Assembly (NCBI RefSeq): GCF_958298935.1
Contig: NC_084922.1
Location: 5,582,501-5,646,500 of the forward strand
Direction of reading: 5' to 3'
Length of the DNA stretch: 64,000 nucleotides
From: Phragmites australis
Lineage: Eukaryota; Streptophyta; Magnoliopsida; Poales; Poaceae
Below the pieces are notes generated by a model. The model had not been told where the DNA came from and did no database searches. It saw only the letters and a list, made by a program, of their open reading frames with translations. The position numbers and the translations under genes are program-made. Shown one piece after another: positions 35,057 to 48,175 of the stretch; the first letter of the stretch is position 1, and every line of letters starts with the position of its first letter.

Positions 35057-35560
35057 TTCCTAATCGTCAGAGTCAGAGGGAAGGAACTTGGTAGATCTTG
35101 CTGCCGTTGTGGATAGCACACTCAGGCTGTTGGCAAGAGGCAAGGGGGCACCTTGCTCTTGTTCTTGGAGCTTTTGGAGGAGGGGCGCGAGGAGGCTCAT
35201 GTGGATGACATCGAGTAGTTTCTGCGTGGGCCCTCCATTAACATCGCATATCTCCTCGAGCAGCTTCTGTGCGGGCTTGAGGAACCTGGACCGGTAGAGC
35301 ACTGCCCCGTAACCCGTGATAGCCTCGGTGGTGAGCTGCCTCGACGGAGGCGAGCGGAGGGTTCGGGGACGCTGAGGACAACGAGTCCCTCACCTTCGCC
35401 GCCAACCTTCCTCCGCCCTCCTCGCGCACGTCGTCGTCGCTGCCCCTGCTTCCACTTCTTTTGCCCAAGCACGTGATCATAACCTCCAGCCTCTGCCCCA
35501 CTCGACGTATCCGTGAAGGGATAGGAGAGAGGTTCCTAGGAGCATGAGAACCTCTCACCT
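35057..35560 (-). pseudogene. BEL1-like homeodomain gene fragment
   Basis: Minus-strand reading gives TTEAITGYGAVLYRSRFLKP followed by AQKLLEEICDVNGGP. This is the conserved SKY-type box of BEL1-like (BELL) TALE homeodomain proteins (G-Y-A/G-x-VL-x-S-RFLxPAQxLLEExCDV). After about 16 residues the text changes to an unrelated leucine/serine-rich tail and stops at 35060 (SDSDD). No BELL domain or homeodomain follows. Upstream (35300-35558) is basic and G/S-rich and may belong to the same or another gene. Isolation and truncation suggest a transduplicated fragment, carrier unknown. Full family members are nuclear transcription factors partnering KNOX proteins. Confidence 0.55.
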
Positions 35561-35690
35561 ATCCCGTCCCGCACCGGCCCCTGACGGGAAGCCCTTGGAG
35601 CACTATTGTCGTTCCTATCGCGGTCTTTTTCCCATCATGAGAGGAACAGAAACCGCGACAGAAACCTCTTGAAGATGGTCTAAGCCTCGC
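35480..35690. repeat. Imperfect inverted repeats
   Basis: AGAGGTTCCTAGGAGCATGAGAACCTCT (about 35531-35558) is a hairpin; nearby GTTCCTATCGCGGTC and GAAACCGCGACAGAAAC also pair in part. The block ends GAAGATGGTCTAA, like some MITE ends. It may border the element that carried the BEL1-like fragment. Confidence 0.4.
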
Positions 35691-35699
35691 TTTATTTTC

Positions 35700-37712
35700 A
35701 GGCATTCTGAAAGGTAAACACTTGCTGCTACTAATGCAAGTTTCCTTGCATGGGTAGTATTGTGTTCCTTTTTTTTTTCTCCCTATTTTCAGGGAATTTT
35801 AAGGTTACCCCTTTGGGAAAATTCCTAAAGCAGATCCAGAGACTCGTCCCCACAAGCAAGAATACAAATGCTCATATGTGAGATAGACGACATGTGCTTT
35901 CGAGAAAGAGAAACATGGGAAACACTCCTTCGTCAGGAAGAAACAAGGGCCATTTACTCCTTTGTCAGGAAGAAACGAGGGCCATCTATTTGAAATCTCA
36001 AAAGTTGAGCGAGAACATAGAGCTCACGACAAGCTGAAAGTGAAGCTTGCGGATACACATCTCTTTATATGAGCAGGATGCTCTAGAACGAAAAATCGTA
36101 TTCTGCCTTCGGCCCCGACAATGACAGCGTGAGCACATTTGCATCATCGGTTGCCGTGGCCGTGCATACATCACTTGGTTGATTTTCATAGACTTTCACT
36201 CATTATTCCTCCAATAAATATGGATAGTTTTTTTAAATGGATATAATAGCTTAAGATCATTCTCCACATCCTTGACATATTCTCCACCACCCTCCACCTT
36301 GATTTTTTAGGGAGCATATCAAATCTGTTAATTGTCTAACAAGTTTTCAGGGACGGGAAAAGGGGCCTTCCAAAGACTCCATTTGTTTGTTGCCAGACGA
36401 CCCATGATACAATGGCCATCTACTGATTGAACCGCCAAAGACAATTGGGCTGGACCATTCTCACGCATACAAGTCTTTGTTGTGGTCTCCAACTTGGGCC
36501 CAAGCCAAAGCAGACAGCTGACCTTATATTTCGGCCCATGATTAACTACAAACAATTGTGGGTGATCGAAATTCGAAACACACCGAGTTTCCTCCCTTTC
36601 AAACCAGCAGCCATTCCTCGAGAAAATGTTAAAAAATATTTACTGCACCACCAAGTTCGGCTGCTCAAGCGCAGGAATTAAAATTTCACCAAAATTTTAT
36701 GAATTTTGGAGAACGAAATATTTAATTATGAAATTTTGTTTCACTGATACGTGAGATCAGCGAAGCAGAGGACGAAAAATAACCAAAATTTTAATATTTT
36801 TTTGAATTTTGGTTTTTTCGTTGGTGAAGAAAAAATAATAAAACAAAATTGAAATCCCTGCTCGAGCGTCTGCGTGCAATTAACGGCGAGTCGCTCTGCT
36901 CCGGCAGCCGGGTTATTTTGTCAAAAAAGGAGACCACTGACTGTGCAAAGATATGTGTCAAAATATTATGTGTTCGCCCAATCGTTGCTTTGTCGGTCCA
37001 GTTACGTGCACACAAGCGATACCATGCTCAATATTGCGCCCGACAGTCAGGCTTATTTACTGGTTTATGGGGTCATCATCTGGCCATGCAAGACTTGCGT
37101 TAAGTTTAAAAAGTCTTGGCTATCTTTCTTGTAAGAGCTCGCTTTGATAGTGTCATTCTCCAGGTGCATTACTCCCAACAACTATCGCCAAATTCGCTGA
37201 ACCATGACCTGCTCCAAATTGTTAGGAGAGAGAGAGTATGCATGCATGCATGTAACAGTGCACAAATCAAGCGATGAATGGTGCATGTGTAGGTGGAATT
37301 CGTTTCATGTGGCAAAATTCAATGCGGTTTTGTGCCACGTCATGATAAGGACGTCAACTCGTTCTGATCGAACAAGGGGAGCCGGCATCGTCCAAAGTCT
37401 GGGTTAATCTGCAATGTAAGGATCCTTTTCGTTCCCGTCTGCTCGGACTGAAACAAACTTCGGGACAAATTTGGTTTAAGATTATTGAACTGAATCTTAA
37501 AAAGTTATGATCCTGTCTATATATATATGAAAGTAGGATCTTCCTTTTCTGTTTCGCCTTTTGTTTTTTGCTCTTTGACTCGGCTTGGTCTTACTAATGG
37601 ACAAGGGCTCTGTACGCACCAGCAAACTCGTCTCGCAAGTCTACACGCGGAGAGAGGCTGACGAGTGAATCGAAGGAGGACTCGCGGCCTACCGTGTCCG
37701 TGCTCGACCTCG
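35700..37712. other. Intergenic, nothing recognised
   Basis: Contains an AT-rich foldback-like stretch (36680-36850, repeated CAAAATTTT), a small GCAT repeat (37238-37251) and short overlapping frames. No domain identified. Confidence 0.4.
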
Positions 37713-38904
37713 TCGTGATAGCAGGGGTGGACCTATGTTGATGTATGGGTATTTCCAAGAATACCTAACCATTTTAGCAAAAAATCGAGTACATGTATAG
37801 TATATACATGCGTATAGCATATGTTGGCTAAATTCATCCTTTCTTAGCTTCCTGTCCCAGCCTAAACTAGTAGAAAACAAACCAACAAGCAAATAAGCTA
37901 GCAGCCCATTCAACCCACTCGACCGCTCACAGTCCATCTATCCATGAACTCCGTGTCCATGAGTCTGTATGTCTCTCCTATCGATCTCTCAGTCTCTCAC
38001 TCGATTCGACTCGGCTCTCTCTCCCCTTGACCTCTCTGGCTCTCCCCAATCCTAATTCCCCATTCCACAATACTCTAGTGCTAAATCCCTAACCGCCCGT
38101 AGCACAGCCGCCGGCAGTCGCACGCAAGGTGCAATGGTGAGCCAACGTCCCGACAAGGGCGCGCAGGCCATAAGGGAGTTCGTAGTTGGCGACTCGGTGG
38201 TTGGCGCGCGTAGCAGCAGACCCACAGCACCACGCAGCGCCCAGGCTGGCAAGGCCACAAGGGAGTCGACAGCTCGACGCGTGCAGCCACGCAGCCGCAG
38301 CATTGCATAGGGCCGTAGGCGCAACGCCCAAGCAACGCCACACCAGAACAGGCAAGCACCATTGGTCACTGCTCACTGGTGAGGATAATCCCCAATCCAA
38401 ATTCACAATTTCTAATTTTCTTGCATAATTGATATAGGAATTTAGTCTTCAGGTGTGTAATTGTGTATGTTTTTAATGTAAATCTTAGAGGTTTGAAAAA
38501 TGAAGAAGAAATTAGTTGATTTGAAATTTTTATGGAAAAGAGCTGCAAAGACACGTAAGGTAGATTCCATATCGACATCACAGTCGATTACCACTGAGAG
38601 TCAAGTTTAGAACCAAAGTAACCTGCCACAACCGATTACCATTGAGAGTCAAGCTCATCAAAGTACCCCTTTTGTTGAGCCTGACATAAGAACCAATGAC
38701 GCTCTTGTAGCAAGAGAAGTGGTTGAACCAATCGAACCCGAGATAGCAAGTAATGAACTCGAGATAGAATCTTCCCCTTTATCCCCTTTCAGAGATGGTG
38801 ATGAGTCAGAGTATGAATCAAGTGATGAAGCTATTTATGATATTGACTTTCTTTTTCATGATCCTAGAAAGAGGATTTTCATCAAAGGCTATGCTATCAA
38901 TGAA

Positions 38905-40306
38905 TGAAATGTTGACATATATGCCATAAAATGAGCATGTATATAATTCCAATCATATAAATACAATAACTGAAAAGAGAGCCACCTATACACATGGTAG
39001 AACAAATGTATATCTGAAAAAGGACAGTATAAATACCTATCATGTGTATCTTAAACAGCCTGATTTCAGAATATAGCATATGAGCAAGTACTCCAAAGGA
39101 TGACAGCACATATGAAAAGAAAAACTTTATTGCTCTTAGATTTAAGTCAAACAATTGGCCCTAAGACTTAAAAGTCTTGCCCCCTAATTGTTCTAATGAT
39201 CTCATCAATGATTGGGCTATTACTAAGATCTCAAGTAGTATTTGTAGCTTTGATAGATAAACAAATTCTAGCACTGGACAGTGATAATAGAGTGACAGAG
39301 GGTCTAAAAACTGAATGTCTAAGTCAATGTTATTCTCGCATGTATTCAGAAATTAACATGTATATACAATGACCAAAATTCAGTGACATAAGCCTTCTCT
39401 GAACATATGAAATTACGAGTTCAGAACTGAAGCAAGGAGACCATAGCCACTGAACAGAAAGAACGCTATCTGAACATGTATGAAATTCAGAACAGGATCA
39501 CAACCAGAGCCGAACAGCTCACATATCCGGTGCATCACAAGCCTAAACACTATTGTACTCAGCTAATAGCCCAATCTCAGATCATTCACAATCATCAAGA
39601 GCATATTGCTGACTAGAAGGAGAAGAAGAGGATACTCACAGTGAAATTCGACCAAAATCGAAAATAAGAGAGGCTAGGCACGGCTTGAACGCCGCTGTCC
39701 CAGAAAACCTAGCACCCGCCGTTGCCGGCGACGTGAAGGAGATCGGAGATACAAAGCCAACAGCTCTGCAATCGGCACGAGCTGGCGAGCCTAAGAGATG
39801 TAGCTCCGGATTCCAACAGGAGGAACACCGTCGGCTGTCACCACCGAGCGCGCAACACTCGGTCCAGCAAGCAACAGCCAACCCAAGAACAGAGAGATGC
39901 AAGTCACTTCCTTTTCCTCTTTTCTATCTCTTTTCTCCCACCGATTTGAGAGGAAATCAGCCTCCAAAATATATACGAGAGACTCACCTGGCTTCCATAT
40001 CCGGATGAGCACTGATCTCCCTCAAAAACCGGCCTCAATCCACTCCCTTCTCCTCATCTCGCACGCCTCAGATGGAAGAGACAGCAGGAGAATCGGAAAT
40101 CCCAACAGAAGCTGCCGCCGCCGCACTCTCCAGGGAGAGCACGGGGTGCTTATCCCCTAGGGCAGAGCCCTCTCTGGAGATAAACGAAACTGGCGGGCCA
40201 TGGGCCGAATTGGAGTTTGGACCAGCAGAGAGAGAGAGAGAAGAAGCAGGGAAAAAGGCCTAAAGACAATTTCCAACAGGAAAATCCCAAAAGTGACAAC
40301 ATGAAA
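38905..40306. mobile_element. Solo LTR nested in the hAT coding region
   Basis: The inserted LTR is 38910-40301 (1392 bp). It starts TGTTGACATATATG and ends AAGTGACAACA, with TGTTG...CAACA as terminal inverted bases. TGAAA at 38905-38909 and 40302-40306 is a perfect 5-bp duplication. The hAT protein reads continuously across the junction once the LTR is ignored. The LTR contains an open 88-codon minus frame (39902-39636) without a motif and an AAAATATATAC TATA-like motif near 39966. No internal domain. Confidence 0.9.
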
Positions 40307-41327
40307 TTCCATGATAATGGCATATATTGCATTAGGGTCATGTAACCCACGGGGCCATGATTTTTTTTTAAGGAATATTGGAGGTAAACCATGCTGCTTT
40401 GTTGCTGTTTGGTTTGATGATTTTAGTTGGCTTGAATATATTGTGTAATTAGATGCTGCATTCTGTTTTATCTGCTATTTATTCAAGCATAAAACTAGTT
40501 GTTCTGGTGGATATGCTTTTGTGAAAGGAGGATTTAGGAATTGGCACATGAAAAAGGGGATTGAAAAACATTGTGTTGGCATGATTAGTTTTCATAATTT
40601 TGCTAAAGAGAAATATAATTCCTTCATTACACCTAAAGCAACAATTGTTGAGAACTTTTCTTCCACCACCAAAAAAGAGAAGGTTCTGTATATGTCATGT
40701 TTGACCTATTCATTTAAATGCTTGAAGTTTCTTTTGCATCAAGGTTTGGCTTGTCGTGGGCATGATGGAAGTGAAAATTCACTTAACAGCGGAAATTTCC
40801 TTGAGCTATTAAATTGGCTAGCAAGATATTTTCAAGAAGTTGGCTAGGTGGTTTTGAAGAATGCTCCAAAGAAATGTAAATTGACTGCCCCCCAATACAA
40901 AGAGATATCATCAATAGTTGTGCAAAAAAAACTACTAGACTCAGTATGGAAGACTTTGGTGGTGACTATTTTGCAATACTTGCCGATGAATCTAGTGATG
41001 TGTAAAAAAAACAGTTGACTCTTTGTTTGCGTTATGTTGACAAAAAGGGAAGGATAGTTGAGCGGTTTCTTAGTATTGTCTATATTTAAAATGCTACTTT
41101 TTTTATACTTAAAACTGCAATAGAATCATTGCTTATGGATTATTCATTGAGCAAGGCTATGATGGATCTAGTAACATGAAAGGTTATGTTAATGGTCTAA
41201 AAAATTAATTATAGATGAGTGTCCTTTCGGTTATTATGTGTATTACTTTACACATCAATTTTAGTTAACTCTTGCGTCTGTTGCTAAGAAAAACCCAGAT
41301 TGTATTTGGTTTTTTGCGCTACTTAGA

Positions 41328-41415
41328 TTTTTGTTATCTGTTATTGGGAGTTCTTGTAAGAAGATATAATTTTTTTGTTGTCTGTTATTGGGAGTTCTTG
41401 TAAGAAGACACAAAA
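41328..41415. repeat. About 44-bp tandem duplication in the hAT coding relic
   Basis: CTGTTATTGGGAGTTCTTGT plus AAGAAGA and T-rich linker occurs twice in a row with few differences. It adds another lesion to the transposase. Confidence 0.8.
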
Positions 41416-42679
41416 TTTTTAAGTAGAACAAGCTCAAAGAATTGTACAAGAATTAGAGCTGGGTGATTTATGAAACTAGAAAGGGGTTGAACCAAGGGAT
41501 GGGTTTAGGTAAACCAAGAGATACTCGTTGGGATCTCACTATAAAATAGTTATACATGTTATTTCTTTGTATTCTTCAATCTTGAAAGTTCTCATAAGGA
41601 TCGGTAAAGACCACTCTCAAGGCACGGAGTCTATAAATGTACAAATAATGTTGATAACATTTAAGTCATTTTAGTTTGTTTTCATGACACACTTGATGCA
41701 AACCATTCGTGGGTAGACAAATGACTTAAATCATGCTTTGCAGAAGAGGGATCAAGATATTGTTAATGCAATATATCTCATTTTCTTGATAAAGATTCAA
41801 TTGCATCAATTGCAGGAGGATCCTGGATGGGATGATTTTCTTGAAGATGTCAATTCTTTTTTGTTAAGCATGGAATCAAAATTTCTAATATGGATGGTTT
41901 CTACAAGCCGATTGGAAGAGATATGAGGTTTTTTATAAAAGTCAAGAATTTACATCGTTTTTATGTTGATATATTCTTAAGTGTCATTGATAGGCAACTT
42001 CGAGAGCTTAATAACAGATTTGATGAGGTAAACACATATTTGCTTTTTTGCATGATATCATTCAATCTCGTTGATTCATTTGTTGCTTATGACAAAGCCA
42101 ATTTGGTTAAACTTGCTCAATTTTATTATAATGATTTCTCAAGCTCGGAGTTGAACCATCTTCTTTATCAACTTCAACTCTTTGTTACTAATATGCGTAG
42201 AGATGAAAGGTTTAGAAAACTAAAGAATCTTGTTAACCTTTCTATTATGCTTATTAAAACAAAGAAGCACCTCAAACATGATATTGTGTATAAGCTTGTC
42301 AAATTGGTGCTAATACTTTCTGTAGCTATTACTAGGGTTGAGAGAGTATTTTTCTTAATAAATTATATGAATAGTAAGTTAAGAAATAGGATGGGGGATC
42401 AATACTTGAATGATTGTTTGGTCATATTTATTGAGTGTGAGTTCTTTTTTAAGTTAAGGAGAATAACATTATTAACCGCTTCCAAGCCACGAAGGAACAT
42501 AAAGTTAAAATTAAATTGTAATTGTCATTAAATATTTGGTAATTTCTCTTTCTTTCGTGGAACATCTTTAGTCTGAACAATATGTACTTTTAATTTATAC
42601 TATTTTAAATGTTTCATATTTTTTACTGGACATTTTGGTTTGGAAATACCCAATTGCCAACTCCGCCACTGCATGACAG

Positions 42680-44175
42680 GGATGCGAACACGATGGATGC
42701 GTAGTGCATCCCTCTTCGTTTACGCTGACTGACCATAATGACTTGCCGCTCGACCAGTCCCAATCGGCGCCGGAAGCCGCATGCCATGGTGGTGAAAAGT
42801 ACCCTATTCGTTCCTGCCGGTTCCATCGATCTGCAGTACGTACGACGCGCTGTTCTTGCATAGGACGATCTGCCGTTCACCATCGTCGGCTATGGACTTG
42901 TGGCCGACCTGGTACATGCAATATGTCATCGTCACCGGGGAATTTCGATAACCTCCCTCGTGTCGTTGTTGACGGCTTGGCTTCGTGTTAAAAAGTTCCA
43001 GGATTACCGGGAGAGAGCTCGGGCCCGGATCCCTGCATCTGATCGATTGCACAATGGCGACAGATGGTTGATGGTCTACGTGACCGTGCGTACATTTCAT
43101 GGCGACTGGCTACCAAATGTGACCAGAAGTAGGAAAAGTCGATCGGCCGTCCGGCAGCCGACCCAGGTCATTCACCCACTGGTAAGAATCTTACCTGAAC
43201 AAGTCCATGATAATTTTTCATGTGTCGATGAGCAGTATACAATTATTATATACAAATATTTTATCTATATACGAATTCCCTAGTTAAGGTTTATATTTTT
43301 CGTTTGACCGTTTGAATCTTTTTATGTTCTTTTTTGACGCCCCTAAATTAATGTTTGGCGTCCGTAAGACGGGTGGGTATACTGGTGGTAAGCCGTAATC
43401 TGGGTACCTTTACCTATTATGCGTACCTGGATAAACCCGGACAAGATCACACGGGAATCGACTTCAGAAAACAAAAGTTTCTACGATCAGAGGGGATGTA
43501 AGCGTTCAATTCTTTTCTCTTACCCCGGTCGGCTAATTTATAATGGTTGGTTGATAGTTTTTTGGGGCATTTACAAATACATCCCTGGTTTTTTTATTTT
43601 TTGTAAGGATGCCACTCGAATGACAATTTTAATAGTATTTTTTAATTTTCTAGAAGTTTGCAATAACACCAGGAGTAGTGGTTTCTTTGCAATTGTTCCT
43701 AGTTTTTATCCTATTATCTTTGACTATCTATCTAAGTTTCTTCCCAGATAACCAGTCAAGATTGGATGGATACAACATATCAAGAGCTAACGACAACATA
43801 TTGTGCATGTGACAAAATGATTTCCTTTGCATGGAGACGATGTTCTAAATTACGACCTTGCATGAGGTGACAAAGGTTCCTTATCGCGTCCTCAAGTGCC
43901 AAGGGGCTACGACGCCTCCCACTCACACCGGACCTAGGGCTGACCCGATTAAGCTCACAGATTAATGAATAAGTCATCCTATCATAAACAGAGGATGAAG
44001 TGAGTAACACTAAGCATATTAGGTTGTTAGTATCTCCTCGGTATTGAGTTTTCAAAAAGTCCCACTGTTTTCATTTACTTTCTTTTTCTTTTTTTACTAA
44101 CAAAAGAATATGTTTCTATTCCCCGATTAACCACCACAGCCGTTCCGAGTACTACTCGGAGCTATGATCTTCTGT
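42680..44175. other. Intergenic, nothing recognised
   Basis: GC-richer near 42660-43160 with overlapping open frames on both strands (up to 127 codons, plus, 42900-43283), AT-rich after. No domain identified. The hAT element inserted at its left border. Confidence 0.4.
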
Positions 44176-45517
44176 GCCAATATAAGACCCCTGTCCTGAG
44201 ATCTCCTATGTCTCCTGTATCAGCACTTGAATCAAATAGCTGATACATATATTGTATAAAATGAGATTAATGTTACATGAGTACAAAAGATCTTTAAACC
44301 ATATGGTACATTACAAATCTGACCAATCGGCCAAGAAAAGCACAACAGAATAACAACCCAAAGCCATAGGCAGCTTGGGTGCGAATGTGACCACTAAATC
44401 TACTCCTCATCAGCGTCTTTGTCTCCTGTGAAGTCGGCATCCATCTCCTCATCTACATGATACCAAGAATGGGTATGGAAGGTATTCAGCAAATCCTATA
44501 CTATTTCAAAGGGTTGATAGAAGCATAAAGGGTAACTCAAGGATAAAGTTTTACGGTTTAGTTTTAAGCATAAAGCAGTTTATACAGATTTTTAGTTATA
44601 TTAACTACTATTAACCTTGAAATAGTTTAAACAAGGTAATAAGATATATCTGATGTTTTCGGTCTTAGGAGAGGCTATACCACACACCGCAATCCTTATC
44701 AATGTGTCTAGTATGCCTTCTGTACCACTCAACTCTTGGCAAATCGAGTCAACAACCTCATGAGACGGACATCTAGTCCACACACTCACTCATTAAGGAT
44801 ACACAAGCCCCGAGTCTAACCAAGTGAGGTCATTGCTTTGCATGTCCATAACAGTGGACATGGCTATTCGATAAATTTACACACTGTAGAGGTTATACAC
44901 TGTATCCACATGATATGCTCAACCTCCAACAGTTGCAAGCGGATAAGAAAATCATACCAAGATGTTTCAATCATCATTCTTTGCCGGACACTACTTCGAG
45001 ACACACCAAGTACTGCAGGTCTCATACTGGGTGCACTCCCCCACTAACCATCGTAGAGTGGCTAGGTCGGAAACACCCACGTACAACACCTGATAGACGA
45101 TTGGGGTCTTCGTTGCTCCTCTAGCCTCCTAGTAAAATGCTCAGCTTGGTTGGGAGATAGATAAGTCAAGTCCTGCCCATAATAGGATGCATGATCGTAC
45201 TAAGGTGGTTTAGCATGATGGCACAATGATTCGGTACTTATACAGCCAAAACAGATATCTTCAACATTGGTGAGTATCATGCAGGTAACTCAAGCCCCCA
45301 AGAGCATCCTCAACGAAGGATTACTCTACCTGCCCCTGTCAAAACAATTTTCACCCTTTTTACACACCAACCACCATATTCCATATGATATCAAGGATTC
45401 CATAATCATTAAGGATTCATAGCATATGAGATGAACTGATATTCAAAGAAGCGACATCTCTGAAGAGATGTACTTAATTCTAAGCATGCTAGATATCAAG
45501 ACGTCATCCGAAATGTA

Positions 45518-47438
45518 CAGCCCAGCCTGAACCAATGGTACCCATGGGGTACTGTTAAGTGGGACAACCCATGAATAGTATCATTTTAGAATTTCTCAAA
45601 TTAATTTTAGATTCATCATTCGGGAGTCGTAACTTCTCTGTTCTGACTAATTTCGGCGATTCTTTCATCTAAATTCATCTAAATTTGAGATCTATCTTTC
45701 TATTATAGTGTTATATCTATTAGGACTCATTTGATTTTCCTTTTGGAGTTATTTGTTTCTTTAATAGCATAGTCCATCGTTAATCTTAAATCGCGCATTG
45801 CAGAACCGAAGGACTTGCGGAGGAATAAGAAGATCCCGACCTCGATCAAGGACTAAAGGAAGACTACAGAGAAGGCAAGTCATATCTCCTTGATCATTTT
45901 GAACCCAAGTTTCAATAATCTAGTTGATCAACTTAAAATTTGACTTATTATCGCATGTGTTGTATATTATGCTATTTCAACTGTTTGCAGTAGTTAAATC
46001 CTATCAAACAATTATCATATCTTAAATATCATTATCCTGAATCGATGTCACCCTAGGATTACCTGTCGTTATCTATATTAACGTCAAATGATGCCTTGAT
46101 ATCTAGCATGCTTAGGATTGAATACATCTCTTCGGAGATGTCGCTTCTTTGAATATCAATTCATCTCATATTCCATGAATTCGTAGATTGTGGAATCCTT
46201 GATATCATGTGGAATATGATGGGTGATGTGTAAAAAGGGTGAAAACTGTTTTGGCAGGGGCAGGTAGAGTAGTCCTCCGGTGAGGATGCTCTTGGGGACT
46301 TGAGTTACCTGCATGGTACTCATTGACAATGTTGAAGATGCTGCTTTGGCCTTATAAGTACCGAATCATTGCGCCATCATGCTAAGTCACCCTAGTGCAA
46401 CCATGCATTCTGTTATGGGTAGGACATAACTTCTCTATCTCTCGATCAAATTGGGCATTTACTAGGAGGTTAGGGGAGCAACAAGGGCCCAAGCATTTTT
46501 CATGTGCTCTACGTGGGTGTTTCCGACCCAGCCACACTACAATGGTCAGTGGGGGAGTGCACCCAGTATGAGACCTATAGCACTTGGTGTGTCTCAAAGT
46601 AGTGTCCGGCAAAGAAAGGTGATTGAAGCGTCTCGGTATAATTCACTCCTCTGTTTGCAATGGTTGGAGCCTAAGCATATCGTGTGGGTACAATATATAA
46701 CTTCTGCAGAGTATAAATTTATTCAAATAACTATGTCCATGGTCATGGACATACAAAGCAATGACCTTACTTGGTTAGACTCAGTGTGTGTATCCTTGAT
46801 GGGTGAGTGTGTGAACTTGATGTCTATATGATGAAGTTGTTGGCTCGATCTACCAAATGCTGAGTGGTACTGAAGGTACATAAGACACATTGTTAGGGAA
46901 TGCAAAGTGAGGTGTAACCCCCCTAGGATCAAAAACCTCAAATATACCTTATTACCTTATTTAAACTCTTTCAAAGTTAATAGTAGAGAATATAACTAGA
47001 GATCTACATAAATTTTTTTACGTTTAAAACTAAATCGTAAAGCCTTATCCTTGAGTTATCCTTATGCATCTATCAACCCCTTGAAGTAGTATATTACTTA
47101 CTGAGTACCTTTGATACTCATTCTTGCTATCATTCAGATGAGGAGATGGATATCGACTTCACGGGAGACGAAGGCACGGATGAGGATTAGATTTAGTGGT
47201 CATGTTCCACTTGAGGTGCCTGTGACTCTGGGTTGTTATTCTGCTATGCTTTTGTTGGCTTGTTGGCCAGGTTTGTAATGTATCGTATGGTTTAAAGACC
47301 TTTTGTACTCATATAAAGTTAATCTTATTATATATGATGTATGACTACGATGCAAAAAATGTTGTACTATACATATTAGCTACTTGATTCTAGGACTGAT
47401 ACAGGAGGCATATGAGATCCCGGGATGGGGGTCTTACA
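45518..47438 (+). mobile_element. 5'-truncated LTR copy nested inside the inverted LTR
   Basis: It aligns in the same orientation with 2507-3576 plus 7100-8075 of the left solo LTR. Landmarks: GTCGTAACTTCTCTGTTC, AAGTCATATCTCCTTGATCA, GTGTGGGTACA, and the terminal GGGGGTCTTACA at 47438. This copy lacks the 3.5-kb insertion present on the left, so it shows the uninterrupted sequence at that site (about 46470). Confidence 0.8.
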
Positions 47439-48061
47439 GCTTGACTGTGAACAAAGAGAGGAGGATCTAGAGGTGGGAGAAGGTCCTTGTCGGTGGGGTC
47501 CGCTTGGCGGTGAGGGAGGAGAGGGGTGGCGTAGCTGGGCTGCTACGAATGACACTGGGCTGAGACGGCATGGTGGCGGCCCATGTGCACAGAGGAGAGG
47601 AGGGAGGGTCAGCTAGGCTGATGGGGTTGGGCTGGCACAGAGGGGAAAGGGTTAGGCTGAGGTGAGAAAGAGAGAGGGTGAGACGGGCTAGGCCAGAGAG
47701 GAAGAAGGAATGGGCCCAAAAAGGAAGGGAAAAGGATTTAAGAAAACAATTTGATTTAGGACTAATTCAAATAAATTAATTTTAATTAGGATTTGGATTT
47801 TAATGGAGGCCTTCGTTTTTGGGAGAGTTTTGAACTCGAAGTATTGAATACTATTAGAAATTGATTTGATTTTTGGATCCAGCTGAATTGAATCTATGGA
47901 TTAGATTTGAATTTGAATCTCAAATTCAAATCTTCACGCAAAGAACCATAAAAACCATTAAACCAAAGATGCAAATGGTCATCTTAATGCAGTGTTTAAG
48001 TTTAGAAATTAATTTAGTGGACATTGGAAAACTTAGCCAATTATTAATATATCTGAATATA

Positions 48062-48139
48062 TACACCCACACACACACCCATCCACCACCCCCACACATG
48101 CACACACACAGCGCGTGCATACACGCACGCGCGCGCGCT

Positions 48140-48172
<33 letters not shown>

Positions 48173-48175
48173 TCA
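48062..48175. repeat. (CA)n/(CG)n/(TA)n compound microsatellite
   Basis: Alternating purine-pyrimidine tract: ACACACACAC, GCACGCGCGCGCGC, CACACACACA, then ATATATATAT. It lies in the outer LTR near its start; the related LTR has (TA)n at the same place (972-1009). Confidence 0.85.

Larger units (their letters stand above)
38500..42531 (+). pseudogene. hAT transposase (TTF zinc finger, DUF4371, hAT dimerisation)
   Basis: ATG at 38500 starts a basic N-terminus (MKKKLVDLKFLWKRAAKTRK); an in-frame stop follows at residue 37. The acidic linker runs to IKGYAINE, where the LTR cuts in. After the LTR, from 40302, the same protein resumes: ALGSCNPRGHDFFLRNIGGK, WFDDFSWLEY, a stop, then AFCFICYLFKHKTS and GGFRNWHMKKGIEKH (TTF zinc finger). 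Next come ILADESSDV and LRYVDKKGRIVERFLSIV (DUF4371), with frameshifts. The C-terminus (41890-42531) holds HRFYVDIFLSVIDRQLRELN and VERVFFLINYMNSKLRNRMG (dimerisation). Dead by many lesions. Confidence 0.85.
37714..42679 (+). mobile_element. hAT transposon (ZMYM1/TTF-finger type), interrupted
   Basis: The element is 37722-42671. Ends are CAGGGGTGGACC and, reverse complemented, CAGTGGCGGAGTT, the hAT-type CAGNGGCGGA terminus. A subterminal TGGGTATTTCCAA occurs inverted near both ends (about 37745 and 42638). The flanks CGTGATAG (37714-37721) and CATGACAG (42672-42679) are an 8-bp duplication with two differences, as expected for hAT. The coding region is on the plus strand (38500-42531) and is split by a solo LTR at 38910-40301. 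Stops and frameshifts make it non-autonomous. Confidence 0.85.

Noticed and set aside
38310..38440. Possible separate gene start in the 38.05-38.43 kb GC-rich block
   Set aside because: Frames overlap on both strands and the block lies inside the hAT element's 5' region; treated as its leader.
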